Of a stretch of 64,000 nt of DNA, positions 36,601-50,389 are shown in pieces (the first letter of the stretch is position 1; the number at the start of each line of letters is the position of its first letter). The DNA comes from Pegea sp. RAD2-039 (Eukaryota > Chordata > Thaliacea > Salpida > Salpidae), in contig JAQGEQ010000048.1 in the NCBI GenBank assembly GCA_034620365.1, positions 1,426,001 through 1,490,000 of the forward strand. Direction: 5' to 3'. A program made the position numbers and the translations under genes. The notes under the pieces were generated by a model. The model ran no database searches, had not been told where the DNA came from, and saw only the letters and a list, made by a program, of their open reading frames with translations.

Positions 36601-39600
36601 CTTGTCAAATTAGCTATAATTTTGTTTAATTTCTTATCTCATGTAAAAATCAAATCATTTAAAAGAAATAATCTTGATGTCAGTTCACTCTTTACCTTGA
36701 TGGAAGCTCTTTAAAATAATTACTTTTACAAATCAGAACCTAATTTTGAAAAAAAAACATTCTTTAAAGTTTTACATAATTAAAAATGGGATGTTGTCAC
36801 TATCAAATCTTTCTCGAAATTGTTTTTACAATTATTTCTGTAATCAGTTGTTGGTCATTTTTACTTGTTGTTATTCTGTCAATCTATTAAATAATACACT
36901 TGCCTGATAGTGAGATAAAAATGTTGGCATGTAACATCAGCAACTTGGGTTCGATTCCTGCGTATAGCACAACAAATTCATGCAAAATCGTTTGAGTCGA
37001 CTCAGCACTTTTATCTGTAAAACCTTCTCGACCAACAAAACCGAGTTAAGAAGAACTTTTTCTTTAAACTTTCAAAGATGACGACGCAGCGTTGTGTGCT
37101 GCAAATCATCTCACTTTTTTATGTTTAAAACATACTACAAGTATTTGATGAAGTAGTAAAGATATTTGCTAAAAGTTTATTTCCTCTTAATTGAAAACAA
37201 TCTCTTTCCTGAATATTCGAGTTGTTTCTTGATGGGGTTTTTGTTGTATTTTGTTAATCTTTTTGTCAATCAAACCGATTATCAATGCGATTTTTTCACG
37301 AATCAAATTAATGATGTTTGGAATTTGAACCTTTTTTCCATCTTTAAGAAAAAGAAATTTTTTTATGAATTTTCTTTAACTTGTTATTTTTCAGTGGAAC
37401 CGACCAACAACCAGTGACAGATAACAACTCGTATTCGAACTCTTTAACTAACAAGCAGGTTCGTACTTACTACAACTCTACTTCCCACCCTACTTCATCT
37501 TTATACTCTCATCCAATTAGATACCATCATCAACAATTACATCTTCATCAGTTGAATCCAACGTTCATTCGTCAGCTAATCTAATGGAAGCATCATCAGT
37601 GAGTGATGTTGGAACACCTCAAAGATTTTCAGATCGTAAGTTTTTTATTTTTAGTAGTCAGCATCTTTCATCAACAAAGATTTCTTCTAACAGCATCTAA
37701 ACTCTCAGAATCTCTCCGCGGACCCCCAGGACTATCTCCCAATCCCCAAACTAAAGTCCCTCTTATTTCCACCCTGGTACCGACTGCAAACACCAACAGT
37801 GGATCTCCAAGCAACGTAAACTATAGTAACGTAGCAGATTTCCAATCAATCTCCATCAATGGATTAGTAGTTGATAGCAACAGTGTACAAACCACCAGGT
37901 GCCCCTATTTTATTTCAGGACCTTTCAAATATTTCAACCAATTATCTTTTTGTCAGTCTCAACAGCCAGCTGTATGGACAATCACCAGGTCAACATGGAC
38001 AGAATTCCGTCTCAGGTAATTTTCAAGTGATTTCATCATCTGTTCCCTCTTCATCGTCTGATGTGTCTGAAGCTCACGCTTTGCGGTCATCTGTTTCAAA
38101 TGTTTCTGTTCATGGAAACAAAATACAAGCTGCAAATATACTAAATAAAAGCCTCAACTCACACATCGAACAGATGGTTAGTAGTTAATTAGGATAAGTT
38201 GAGATGTTGCTGACCAAACCTTATGCTAGTCGGCATCATCTACTGTTAATCCTTCACTTAATCACACACTTCCTTCCACCCATATCAACCAACCAGTTAT
38301 CACATCCACCTCAATTAATGGACCTTCAAACAAATCTTACAACGCTAACTCAATAGCATACAAGTAAGCAGATAGATTCATCTCATCAATCTACTTGACA
38401 TCAATTTCGTTTCAGTCAAGTATCAGTCAACATGCAGCAACCAATCAGCAACGATCACTACTCATCTTCTAGTTCCTCCATTGCACATATACAAAGCTCA
38501 GTAAACTCATCTATTAATAGTTTACCTCTCCAACACCACAACATTCATCAACCAGCGCAATCTAATTCTGGCCAGCGTATGCAAAAGCACATCTTGCAAA
38601 TCCTTCTGATCTTAACACAATTCCTTTGCAGACAATTCAAAAAGTGCCCAGAATACAGCAGCATCCAAAGGACTTCCTCAAAACATGTCTCTTGGAGTCA
38701 CTGCTTTGATGCCTAACCAGTTTGGTCTTCCGATTCCAACTCAAGTGGTCGGAGCCGCATATCCGGTAAGCACTTGTTAGTTATCTTCAATCGACTTTTT
38801 ACTAACATTTGATTACAGCCAGAGATGCTCGCTTATGATCCTCATCGTTTAGCTGTTCAATCTCAACTGGTGAGCTTTCTTCTGCTATTTCATCAACAGC
38901 TGCTGAACAATTTCTTTTTTTTCAGACTAGCTTCTACGACATGCCATTTGCAAATAATTCAAACCCAACAGCTGGAGCTGGAAGTGGCAACCAGCGCGAT
39001 GCAGCTGCAAACGCTTCAAATCATCATGGGTAAGATCAGTGAATCAAACCATCAAGACCCTTTTTCTCAATCCACACAATTTCGTTTTTTATTTTCTGTT
39101 TGGAAACTTTGCAGCGTTTACTTCTTGCAACCAGCTTATTTGTTCAACAGTAAATTTGGTCGAGGGGAACCTTCCAGTCCCACAATTGTAAATATGATGG
39201 GGCAGACGCTTCAGCAGCAAGTTCCATCAGCAGCTAACCAACACAACCAGTCGATGAAAGGTACCCCCCGCCACCCCCTTTTTTCCTTACTCATCAACTT
39301 TTCATAAATCGATTTCATTAGTTACACAAGCAGCAAGCCATCAGCCGTATATTGCAAATATTCAAACGATGCCTTACTCCAGCTACCCCAACTTTCTCTA
39401 TCCAGCCAACATCTACTCCACCATGTATCACACTCCAGCTCCGGTAAGATACTCCCACCCACCCCCAAAGTGTCCTTACTGATGTCAATCCAACCAGGTG
39501 CAACAAGGTGGCAACAAGATCAACGTGACGACTGCATTTCAATCGCATCCAACTGGTTATGGGGGCGGATACTCATCCAGTGAGTACCACCGAAGTTTCT

Positions 39601-40140
39601 TGTGGCTCTGATATTCATCAACAATTTTTTTCAGCCTCTGTCAATGCTCCATCTAACCCTCTCCATGAACTATCCAATCAAGCGTTTAACAAAAATCAGA
39701 TGGTATTTCTTCAACTATTTGATTCATTTAGTTTATTACCGATCGGTTTTTTCTAGACTCTGGCTCCGGCTCCATTGTCGGCAGCAGCAAGTAACAATGG
39801 GGGGCCAGGAGGGAATTCCAGTCTTGGGTCTTTTCCTCATAATTTTGTACATATGTACCCGACTGGTCCAGCTGGTTCACAAGTTCATTTGGTACATAAC
39901 GACCCTTCAGTGGGCTCCCAACGAACACAGGTTTGATAAATTGCTTCTGATAATCGCTTCTACCTGTTTCATTTGTTAACACCTCAAATCCAACTTGCTA
40001 ATTTTCAATTGGAAAATTTGGAATGTTTAATCTGCTCTTCTCTAAATCCGTCATTGTTTTGTGGTCAGGCTACTAACCAGTTGGGGAAGAACTCGTCCAA
40101 ACCAAACTTCAACGCAGCCACCCCTTATTGGACTAGTTGA
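33688..40140 (+). CDS. UBAP2: UBAP2/UBAP2L/lingerer family UBA and RGG protein
   Basis: This family binds RNA and ribosomes and takes part in stress-granule formation; Drosophila lingerer is the fly member. The first exons are 33688-33744, 33986-34066, 34141-34248, 34472-34622, 34700-34856 and 34907-35051; more than 20 short exons follow, split mostly by 40-60 base introns. Order of parts: a UBA domain (IIEVTGSNEDTVWTALHDSN, then AIELIL), a KKKQKG stretch, an RGG region around GGRGRGRGGYQSSRG, the family block TETKVFQAQ and GHRIDI (about 35268-35400), IPATAVEMP (about 36330), long Ser/Gln/Asn-rich disordered stretches, FGRGEPSSP (about 39150) and a Tyr-rich C-terminus ending TPYWTS at 40140. 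VEMP, FGRG and SETK-type blocks match human UBAP2L. I did not solve every middle exon. The largest intron (about 36433-37394) carries a tRNA-like repeat. Confidence 0.88.
36433..37394 (+). repeat. Large UBAP2 intron with a tRNA-like SINE candidate at about 36893-37090
   Basis: This intron is many times longer than its neighbours. Within it, at about 36893-37090, is a less AT-rich patch with ggttcgattcctgcgtatag, a near-perfect polymerase III box B (GGTTCGATTCC), 50 or so bases after a possible box A (tgatagtgaga). A tRNA gene is unlikely because no complete cloverleaf is evident, so a tRNA-derived SINE is proposed. The rest is AT-rich. Confidence 0.5.
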
Positions 40141-40210
40141 ATATCACTCAACAGAAAGAGTGCTAGTTAGCTGGCAGATTCCAAACACAACTTGTATAAA
40201 ATGTCTTATG

Positions 40211-40216
40211 AATAAA
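40211..40216 (+). promoter_or_regulatory. Poly(A) signal of UBAP2
   Basis: A canonical AATAAA 71 bases after the stop codon. Confidence 0.65.
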
Positions 40217-41489
40217 AAAGCAAATTTTTTGTAACTTTTATGTCATTAGTTGGCAGTTCTCAGTAAGCGACGATCATTTGTCGGATACTGCTTTATTCTT
40301 TTAATGTATTTTTGCCGGCTATCGGCTCTTATCTGTTTGTTTGTTTGTAATACTTTCTAAAATTTGTGAAAATAAAAATAGATTTAAACATCACATCTTT
40401 TTAACTTAATTATTTGATGAAATTTTATTGTGAGCTTCAAAACTACACATTAAATTATGTGAGTTTAAACCTCTTACAATTTGAGCATGTTATGTATGAA
40501 TAAATTTTTAGTGAAGGTAATTTGTTTATTTTTTAATTATTTTTCTAAAATATCAGATATTTTGATATTCTTCTCACGAAAAAATTAATTTAAACATACC
40601 CAGCAGTATTGATGCTTGATTCAAGATTTATGTAATTTGAAACAACTAAACTAAGATTTAATAGATGATCGATTTGTTACATTTGTTAACATAAATTTGT
40701 TGTAATTATAAATCGAAATAGTTTTGCTAGCTAATGCTTGTAAATGTTGTGTAAGTCGCAATTTTCTGAAGTTTTAGATATTCTCCTCAAGGTTGATCAC
40801 AAATAGTTTATAAGTCATTTATTTAGAACTCGAAAATACTTCTGACAAAAATAATTTGTTATTAAACCGATAATTTTGTTTAATATGCTCACAAATATAA
40901 ACCGTAAGTTGATTTTAGGCATTTTTTACAAGAAATTATTTGGTGGTTCTCAGACATTTAGTGAACTTTTTCAGAAAAAAATTGTTTGATAAAACCTTTA
41001 AATCTGTTTTAGTATTCTTCAATAACATATTTATTTTATTTCTTTAGTTTGGATATGAGGGTATTTTCGCGAAACAACTGGACATAACTTGTTTAAGATC
41101 AAATTATGAACAGTTTCTGTAAAAGCTGCAGTTATGAAATTAAAACATTGTGAAAGTAGTTTCGAACTACATTTAATTAAAAAGTTTTTTCCAAACTTTT
41201 TGTAAGAAATTTTAATCAAACTTTCAACTTTGTAATAACTGTTAAAGTCTCATGAAAAACTACTTTTGCACAGAAGTCTTTAACAGGTTATATGAAAAGT
41301 ATTATACGAAATTAAAGATAATAGAAGAAGTCGAATTGTTTGTTAATTATACATTTTCATTTGATTAATAACAACTCGATTATGCTTCTGGAATAAAATC
41401 TTAGGTTTTGCTTAAGGACATCATTAACGAAATTATCATCAAAATTTACCAAAACTTGATCTAAAGCTTTTCAAATGCCTGTTTTTTTG
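40217..41489. other. AT-rich intergenic DNA
   Basis: No gene or recognised repeat was seen. Confidence 0.5.
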
Positions 41490-41785
41490 GTTTGCATCGG
41501 CCGAGAAAGACTATGCATAATATATTTGCAAATATACCAGGGTAGAAGTTATAGAAATCCAGTTGTTGCCCACACAATAGGATTCCACTCTCCACGCCAA
41601 CAAGGTTATGTAGTGGAGTAGACTGATTGATGTATCTGCGCCCGGCTGGCGTTGTAGGAGCTGCCAGAATGACACTGAGTACAGTGACCACCTGCCTATG
41701 GGTCTCCAACTTCGGCTTTAAATTTGGAGTTTTGCGTCTCCTAGAAATGTTGTCATTAGCTAAACTAACCAGGTCCTGCCCAGCA
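41490..41785 (-). repeat. Repeat family B, copy 2
   Basis: On the minus strand: gacctggttagtttagctaa, then agacgcaaaactccaaattt, then cagctcctacaacgccagcc, then gtgtgggcaacaactggatt and a tail around cggccgatgcaaacc. It matches 9675-9945 (plus) and 42750-43080 (minus) in the same order. Its minus strand is open over about 120 codons, but the other copies do not keep that frame. Confidence 0.8.
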
Positions 41786-42749
41786 ACATCAAAACGAAAG
41801 ATTTTTATATCATCTTTTATCATTTTAATATTTCTACAAGCCCATATGAAAACAATTAATATTTAAAAAAGTTATTTTCAAAAATTAGGGAAAATAAATC
41901 ACATTGCAGGCTGAAATTTTTAGCTTCTGTTCGAGAGCGACTAGTTACATTTTCAAATGAATAAAAACTTTTAATTTTGGATCGCTGATCATTTTAATCT
42001 CTAACATAGACAGCATCTGCTATTTTTTTTGATTTAAAGATAAAAATTTTAAACTGCTTTAGTTTCAAAATTTACAATTTGTTTTATACATCCCTTAGAA
42101 GATATATATAATTCAATTATATTAAACTGTTCATATTTGATTAAATTTGTTGGTAAATTTATTCAGTTTATTAATGTAACCAACTTTTTAAATATCTAAT
42201 TTTGTTTGAGATTTTGTTACCAGGATCTTAAAGCTGGCAAGGTTTATAAAAATAAAGCTTTTCGGTAAAAATAAATCAAAACGTGTAAATAGAGATAATT
42301 TTCATGTTTGAAATTTACTCAAATAAAATATCGGTAATTACGTAAAACTGATTTGACATAAGAAAATTTCATAAGATATGTTTAAGTTAATAATTTCTTT
42401 AAAAGTTTGTTTAAGATGAAGTAGACTGAATGATTTTATAAGTCGTGAATAAGTAAGCTAAGCTATTCTATCGATTTTATCTTTAAAGACTTGACAAAAA
42501 AATTAAATAATTTATTTAATTTTGATCAATGAAATATCAACTGAAATGTTTTTTACAACTTAATCAAATTTTAACAATTTATAAGTTTTTCAAAACATCT
42601 AGATTTATTAATCATCAACATTTTTCCGCCAGACTTTTTATTTTAATGTCAACTAAATATCTTCTATTTTTATTGTTGATTAATAATTTTTCTTTTTTTT
42701 TAATTCTGATAAAACAACAAACAAATTGAAATGTTTCTGAATTTTTGTT
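41786..42749. other. AT-rich DNA between two family B repeats
   Basis: No gene was seen. Confidence 0.5.
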
Positions 42750-43080
42750 TGACCTGCTTTGGCCGAGAATACATATATATGCCATAGCATAAATTATGGA
42801 GATTCGATTGTTGCCCATGCACCATGATTCCATTTTCCACCCCAACAAGGTTATGCAGCGGAACAAACAGATTGATGCAGCTGCACCCGGCTGGCGTCTC
42901 AGGAGCTGCCAGAACGAAAGTGAGTACAGAGACAAATTTCCCACCAGGCTCCAATTACGGCTTTAAATTTAAAGTTTTGTGTCTTCTACAAGTGTTATCA
43001 TTAACCAGACTCACAGGACCTTTCTTTGTCGCTAATATGTGTACATCCGGGCTCAACCCGCCTGGCAACGCTATACCACA
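42750..43080 (-). repeat. Repeat family B, copy 3
   Basis: The longest copy. On the minus strand it starts with ggcgggttgagcccggatgt, continues with cctgtgagtctggttaatga and the shared core (cagctcctgagacgccagcc, then cataaccttgttggggtgga), and ends near ggccaaagcaggtc. Same orientation as copy 2, 1 kb away. Confidence 0.8.
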
Positions 43081-44715
43081 CAGATGGAAATAAAACAAAA
43101 CAATATTTATATTTATTACAAAATAGTTCAAGGGTTAAAAATTAATTTTGTGTTATAAAATTTGATTAATGAAAAGATAATCAAAAACATTTTACCAATT
43201 TGTTATAGAATAATTTAGAAAGAATATAATCTTTAACAAATATTTTTCAAGTAAATAAAATGATTTTATTATTCAAATTAATGTTTTTAAAATTACCAAA
43301 CTTTTGTTTCAGAAATATTTATTTGTCATGATATCATGAAAACTGCAATATCAAATAAAAGTAAATAATGACATGGGAAATTACCACAACAAATTAAATA
43401 TTTGGGTTACATCATAAAAAAAACTTTAATGAAACTTAATGTAATTACAAATGTGAAAAAGCAAGATTTCTGATAATTTTGCTACCATGAAATCAATTTA
43501 AAAAAAATATTTTCAAATTATTTCGCTTATTATGTGAAATTCTGCTTTTCAAAATTAATATTTGCTTATGAACAATACCAAACAAATTGAAAAAAGTTCA
43601 ATAAACTTTGAATTTGTTATTTATTTAACTAATAGGAGAACAGTTATATTTAATGTAATGAAAATCTATAGAATACTTAAATGTTTTTTTTTAATTCTCC
43701 TTTGAATTTACTTTATTGAAAAAAGTAGATAATTAAACTTTGAGCTTGAGGAAGTTTACGTCATAGAAATGTATTAACATTCGCGTTTGAAATCATCATT
43801 TGTTTGAAATTACATCTTTATAAGTAATACATTTCCTCACTTTCGATATAGATGAAACAGTATCCTTGTTACTACAGATAGGACATTTACTTTTAGTTTA
43901 AAAATCAAATTTCTTAAGCAACTTATGTCTAACAATAATAAAGTTGAAAGATTTTATCTTTATTCATAAAATATTTTAAAGATATTTCTATGATTTAAAG
44001 TATATTATAAAGAACAAAATTTGAATTGGAGTGTTTTGTCCACAAATAAAAATATATTTAAATGTTGATATACTTTTTAAAAAAATTGATGAACATTTTG
44101 AATTAATATATACTAAAAAAAAATTGAAGGCATATAATCTGTTTATATTTTCATCTTTTGAAGTTTTATTCGACTTGAAAATAAACTTAAATTAGTTCTT
44201 ATATAAGAAATTAGTAGCGTATATTTATACAATCGATTTATTGTAATACAATACAATTATTCTTATGATATCGATTTAACATATTGCGTAAATAACACTG
44301 TAATCATTTCATAAAACTTATATTTCAGTATTTAAGCATCTAAAAGTTACAGTAAATCACAAGTATATGAATTTTTAGAAAAATTTACAGAAGTAAATAA
44401 AGAACGATCTAACTGACACTTAATCTTAAGATATTTGACAATCACTAATCTTAAAAAGAATAAGATTTTTTATTTGAATAAAGGAAGACAGTTTTAAACT
44501 GATAAAATCAAGTTCTATAAAAAAGTAGATTTAAAATTAATCGAAAAATTATCTTAGTAAGTGACCATAAAGTGCTGCGTTTAAACCTTACAAATTTAAA
44601 ATGATTTATTAGAACAATTTTTTACAAACTTGATGCTAGTAAAAAGCAAAAGAACACTGAAGAAGAAAAAATATTCGATATTGCCAAAGATTAAAAGATA
44701 ACACAAAGAAAAAAA
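43081..44715. other. AT-rich intergenic DNA, 3' flank of the NRF-6-like gene
   Basis: No gene was seen. A minus-strand AATAAA (tttatt) lies near 44604, about 110 bases beyond the stop of the minus-strand gene. Confidence 0.5.
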
Positions 44716-47700
44716 TCAAGCATCAGTCGAGTCAGGTTCATCAGTATTAGCATGAAGTTGATCTTGTACACTAGTATGAGTTGGGGGATCTTTTCGAGTA
44801 TGTGAAGCAGATGATCTTAGTGTTTCACTCAAAAGTTTAACAAGTGTAGATGCCGGAAACTCAACAACCATCGCGATTATATAAGCAAAAAGGTGAGTTA
44901 GTACAAGTTGACCTGTAATGGAGTTTAAGTTTATTCAAAAGTATATAAAAGTATCTGTATAATTTTCAATCAAACATTTTTACTTTTCGTTTTTGATAAT
45001 TTTGTGATTTTAATTGAAATATAATTTTGTAGGGAAACATTTATTTATTAAAGTTTTCGAAGAAAATAATTTATAATCAAATATAAACTATAGGATTTAA
45101 TTTAAGGTTAAAAATCTTAAAAGGAAAATATTTCTTTATAGAAATGAAAGAGCAAAGTAAATCAATCTTTAAATTTTTATCCGCAGTAATTTCAAAACAA
45201 CTTTATTAAAAGCCTAATTTATTTCTGTATCAAATTGTAAGATAAAAAATAAGAAATAACAAGTCAAGCTTAAATATGTCAAAAATTCATCAGATCAGAC
45301 TTACCTATATACAACACAACCATCTTAAACATACTGACATGCATCGTTTCTTCTACAGATGCATAAGTGTACCACAAAACTAGAGGATGTAGCAAGTAAG
45401 AGGAATATGTGAGTTTACTCAGAGGCATAAATATCTTTAAGCTTAACAATTTGTTGACATAACCTGAAAATAAAAATAAATAAAATTAATTTATTTAAAG
45501 TGAAATTGTTTAGAAGCTGAATTTAAAAAGTCTTCTTTGAATCAATTTGAAAACTCGTCTGGCAGATTGACAGAAATTTGATTTGAAATATCAGCAAAAA
45601 TGGTTTGAGTCTAACCTACAAGGTACAAAAACGTTATAAAACCTAATAGGGTCGATTTAGTGGTTTAACAATTGAGCAAGTGGTTCCAAAATATTTTCAA
45701 CTTTAATATTTTGAGATCACCAAAAGGTCTGAAGACCGAATCTTTTCAATAAAACATAAGTTACTTGGAGAGTTTAATGTTATCAGCTTTTGACGATTAT
45801 GAAGCGATGATAAAAGAAATGGGAGAGTGCTTGAGAACTAAAACTTTCTAGATTCATTTGTAGATTTAGGTTAGAAAATGATATTCAAAACATTTGATGA
45901 TAAATATCTAGACATCTAATATAATAAGTATGTTCTGAACAAAGCAAGATGATAAATACTTATAATGACGAATGATAACATCACAAACTCAAAGTACATG
46001 TAAAGTTTAAACTGATTTAACTGACAAAGTAAACATTTTTTAAATCTGATTATTATTTTACCTCCATAACCATTAACACAAGCAATTGTGATCCAAGCCA
46101 ATGAAACACACCACAAGGGTCTTGAAATAGCATTGTATAGAGCAGCTACATTGACACTGAGAGCTTGTCCCTCCTTTACTTTAGGATATAGCCCAAATAT
46201 AATACTGAGCGAAAGAGCAGTACTAATAAGCCAACCAAAACCAACCACAACCTGTAAAATACCATCATCTTCATCACATACAATGTCTTAGGGATAGTTT
46301 TCAAACTATATGTTGATAGTAATATGAAAATTATTATTATTTTTAGAAAAAGTAATTTGATTAGTAACATTTAAAGCTTTTAAAAAACCTTTGGCATGAG
46401 TATTCGTTTATCACGACGCTTATGTAAAATATAACCAGTTAAAATTCCAACCAAATAAGCTCCAATTCGGATATATGGTTTAGCATAAATGTCTTGTATG
46501 TACTGGCTGTCAGATGAAGTAACATTTGGAGTAAAAGGCAGAGCTCCTCCTCCTAAAGAGTTTATTGACTGACTGAACAAACATTTGTAATTGTTATTCA
46601 GTAAAAGTAAAATTCAAATCTTTAGTCACTAGTCAAAAAATATTTAAGATTGATGATTCAAATTAAACTGATTAAAAATAGAGTCACGTAAAATGTCTCA
46701 CAAAGCAGATTGTCCCATTGAAACAGATTGTGGCTGTTGTGATGTAATTGATGAGAATATTCCTGTTAGCAAGACACTGACGAAGATGATGAATGAAGTA
46801 CTAATCGTACCAACTAAAGGAGATCTTTGAAAGAAAAAATATTTTGTAAGTTTGTTTATTTGTAATATTTTGACATCCTGATTAGGTGAAGTCAATAAAT
46901 TTAAGATTTACTTGTATAGAAGGTATAAAAACAAAGGCGATAGAATATAGAATTGCATGTCATTAGCCAAATACCAGCCCCAAGCATAGCACTGGAAAAA
47001 TATTCAATATCATTTGCTGATACCAACAAAACTGTTCCAGAAGTTGAAATTTAAAATTTTTATTTTAATAAAAGAACCGTTAATGTGTAAAAAGCAAAGC
47101 TTGTTGGATTTACTTCTTCATTCATACTAGCAGGATACAAATTGTTGATGTACAAAAGACTCGACCACCAATATTTTGCGCATCCGTTTTCTAATCCTTT
47201 TGCAATATAAATAAACAAAGGTCCCTCACCCATCTTTTCCCAAAGAGTCACAGAAAAGAAGATACAAAAAGCATAAGCCGGAGTTAATCTAAAAAATCAA
47301 CGTTTAATGATTAGTACAATTTTATCGAAAGTTTGAAGATTACTTTAACAAAAACTTAATTTATTTTTTTGCCAATAAAAGTTTTCTAATTTGAGTTCAC
47401 CTCATAAAACGAAGAAAGTACATCCACAAGGGATTAAATCTTCCTTCTTTTTTCTCTACCTCTCGCATTCCAAGATAAGCAACTAATAAACCACTCAAAA
47501 AGAAGAAAGTATCAACAGAGAATGTGCCATTTGAAATAACTTGATATGTCCAGTGAGTCAAAGCATATTTCAGTAAATAAGTTGTATTGTCTGTAAAATA
47601 AATGATTTTCGAAAAGAAATAGAAATTTAACTTGTTGGTTAAAACGACTAGTATCATTTTCACTCTAATCTTAAATACTCATTTTGAAGCAAATAATTCA

Positions 47701-49513
47701 AACCTTAAATGATAGGATTTTTAGATATAAGAAAAATAAACTTTAAAAAATTAAAAAATATAAAAAGTTTGTGGTCAAAATAAATCAATTTTCAAAAGTA
47801 AAATTTTATAAAAAGAATGAAAAGCAAACAAAATTATAAAATGTTTCTTTCTGTGATATTTCGACTAAAAGTTATAGATTATTGAAGGGTATGAAAAACA
47901 TTTACTAACCTATATAGCTCATACAAAACAGCTGAGAATGGCCCAGAACAACCCAAGCCATACTTAAAAACCGTATTCCATGTAAACAATGTATTTGTCC
48001 TGGCTTTTGAGTTGTATCCAAAAGAAGTTCAGTATTTTTAATAAGAGAAAACGATGTACAGAATCTTTGAGAAGCTAAAAATATGAAATAAGAAGATTTA
48101 CAGTTTTGGGGATTTATGTTTTAGGATATTTTGTTAAATTTTAGCATGAAATTGTTGGCTACTGATTCTTTTTAACACACAGAATCGCAACAGATCACTT
48201 TTAGGAAGGATGTTGACATCATGAGCATACCTGACAGAGGCTGTATTTTTGGTTCATTATCATCTAATAAATTTTTGTAAGCAACATTCTTTTTTTGTCG
48301 CATTCTGATGATAAAATCATAAATGGTTGAAACAATGACAAAAAAGAGAAGGATTGAAGACAATGTTCTGTAAAAAAAGTTTCTTATTTACTAAATATTA
48401 TCTTAATTTTCATAATAAACCAAACATAAAAATTTATACTATTTTTGTATCAACAACCAAAACATCGAACTTATTTTGTTCATCTTATCTCTTTAAAATT
48501 CTCATTGATATAAAGCTGCCACTTTAACATGAAACAAATAAATTAACTTACATAGCAGCAATATCTTTACTTCGCCATTCAGAAATTTTAATTGGAACAT
48601 CTATAACATAAACATTTTTGATCGGAATATAGTTTATGATATAATAATTCAGTTCATCTGCAGAACATTCTTTTGGAAAGCAAACTCCAGCTTGAAATAA
48701 TGGGTATGATCCCTATAGATTTAGAATAAATGCACAATGTAAATCAAAAGTTTTTAACATTTTATAAACAACAAATTAAATAAAAAAATCACCTGCATAT
48801 AAATGATATTATAATACTTTGGTGTAAAATATGTTCCATTTTTGGAATCTAAACATTCAGTATAACGTCCATACCAATGTGTATTGCCTTGTAATATTCC
48901 ACTTTCAGGTCCACCCCATGAATCTACCACTAAATACACAAATTTAGATGTATTAGAATACCAAGTAGTCAATGAACTTTAAGTTTAGTATTGTTGTATT
49001 GAATTAAAAAAACTCTTAAAGTAGAATAATTTTAGTAAATTATATTAGAAAAACAAAATAGTTTAATATGCTGCTTATGTTAGAATGTGATATCTATTTC
49101 CTTTATAGTTAACTGATTGCTGAATATTGAATGCTAAAGCTAATAAAATTAACTTAATAAAGGTAGAACTGATAAGTTATAAAGTTAAACAGAATGTTTC
49201 ACTTGCCTTTTAGGGAGTATTGATAACCATTTTTCAAATCTTCACCAAGTTGTTTGAGTGAATTTAAACAGAGTGTACTGTTAATAGGCTTTGAATCATT
49301 TCCAAAATTACTTGAAATTTTAAAAAACTCATTTTTAAATGCAATCAATTTTTCTGAATTAAAACTTTTTATTTTGTTTAAATTATATAACTTTGTCTCA
49401 ACAACAACTTTAGGGTTCACAACTGTTAAAGAAGTTTTGATGTCTTCCAATTCATAGGCAGATACCACATAGAAACATAACAGAATTATAATGAGATGAA
49501 ATTGCATTTTCAT
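44716..49513 (-). CDS. NRF-6-like membrane acyltransferase (nose resistant to fluoxetine family)
   Basis: Thirteen minus-strand exons, from the start: 49203-49513, 48793-48976, 48552-48712, 48231-48367, 47910-48074, 47401-47590, 47114-47288, 46912-46991, 46702-46824, 46389-46572, 46062-46251, 45305-45463 and 44716-44912. All phases close; about 751 residues. A signal peptide (QFHLIIILLCFYVVSA) leads into the luminal NRF domain with WYSNTSKFVYLVVDSWGGPE and paired cysteines such as GVCFPKECS. An acyltransferase-3 domain of about ten helices follows: HGIRFLSMAWVVLGHSQ with the key His, VDTFFFLSGLLVAY, YAFCIFFSVTLW, WWSSLLYINNLYPAS and WGWYLANDMQFYILSPL. Worm NRF-6/NDG-4 help move lipids or drugs across epithelia; the acyl acceptor is unknown. 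The C-terminal tail is short and acidic. A second start two codons downstream (49507) is equally possible. Confidence 0.92.
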
Positions 49514-50389
49514 TTAATTACATAATCTACAACAAAATCAACATGTTAATAATACTTAAAGGTATTCTGAAAATAATTTGTGTTAAAGTCATCAGATTCC
49601 TGTATTAAAGCATGAAGCAGGCTAAGCAGAATTTTCTTTGACGTTCAACCTTTCACACAAAAAAACACTGATAGAAAGCTAAACCAAAAAATATAAATAG
49701 GTTTTAATTTAGAGAGATGAAAAACTCATGTTATTTTAAAAAATTATGCGAAATTATCAAATTATTTTCTTTGATTATATAAACAAATGTTAGTTCAAAA
49801 TTATATCTAAAATACATTATACACATAAATAGAATAAAATATTCAACTAAATTCGATTACATTATCTATATTTTATTATCTATGTTGTATCATCTATATT
49901 AAAACAATAAACAACTTCAATATAAAATATAAACTCATGGTTTAAAACAACACAGATATTAAACTTAATTTAATATAGAGAAACAACAATTTATATGATT
50001 TTGAAATCAGTTAATTTATCAGTTGTGTAACCCAATTACTGACTTATTAAGAAATGTATACGAAACCCTTTTAATGATTAATCAAAGACTACTACAAATG
50101 TTGTTAAATAGATGACTTAGCATTATTTATTTATAAAAATTAAAGCATGTGATTATAAGCATGAGTGATTTTGAAACAGTCATAAACTTAAACTAAATTA
50201 AAAAAAATCATGACCGCAAATATCAATAAAAATCGCTTTACTTTAATTATAAAAATATTTTAATCCCAAGTTATACAATTTTACACTAAGATTAAATTAC
50301 CATTATCGCTTGATTATGTTTATTAGCAAGTTATCAGCTTTCACTCTCAAGTAGAATGGTAATAAAATTAATATAAAAGATGGAAAACT
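49514..50389. other. AT-rich intergenic DNA
   Basis: 5' flank of the NRF-6-like gene. No exon was seen. Confidence 0.45.

Noticed and set aside
36940..36975. A genuine tRNA gene in the UBAP2 intron
   Set aside because: Box B is good, but I could not draw a full cloverleaf with a paired acceptor stem.
41461..41823. A 120-codon minus-strand open frame as a possible gene
   Set aside because: It lies on repeat family B, and the other two copies do not keep the frame.
42615..43093. Three overlapping open frames at this locus as genes
   Set aside because: All overlie the third copy of repeat family B, with no family resemblance or splice support.
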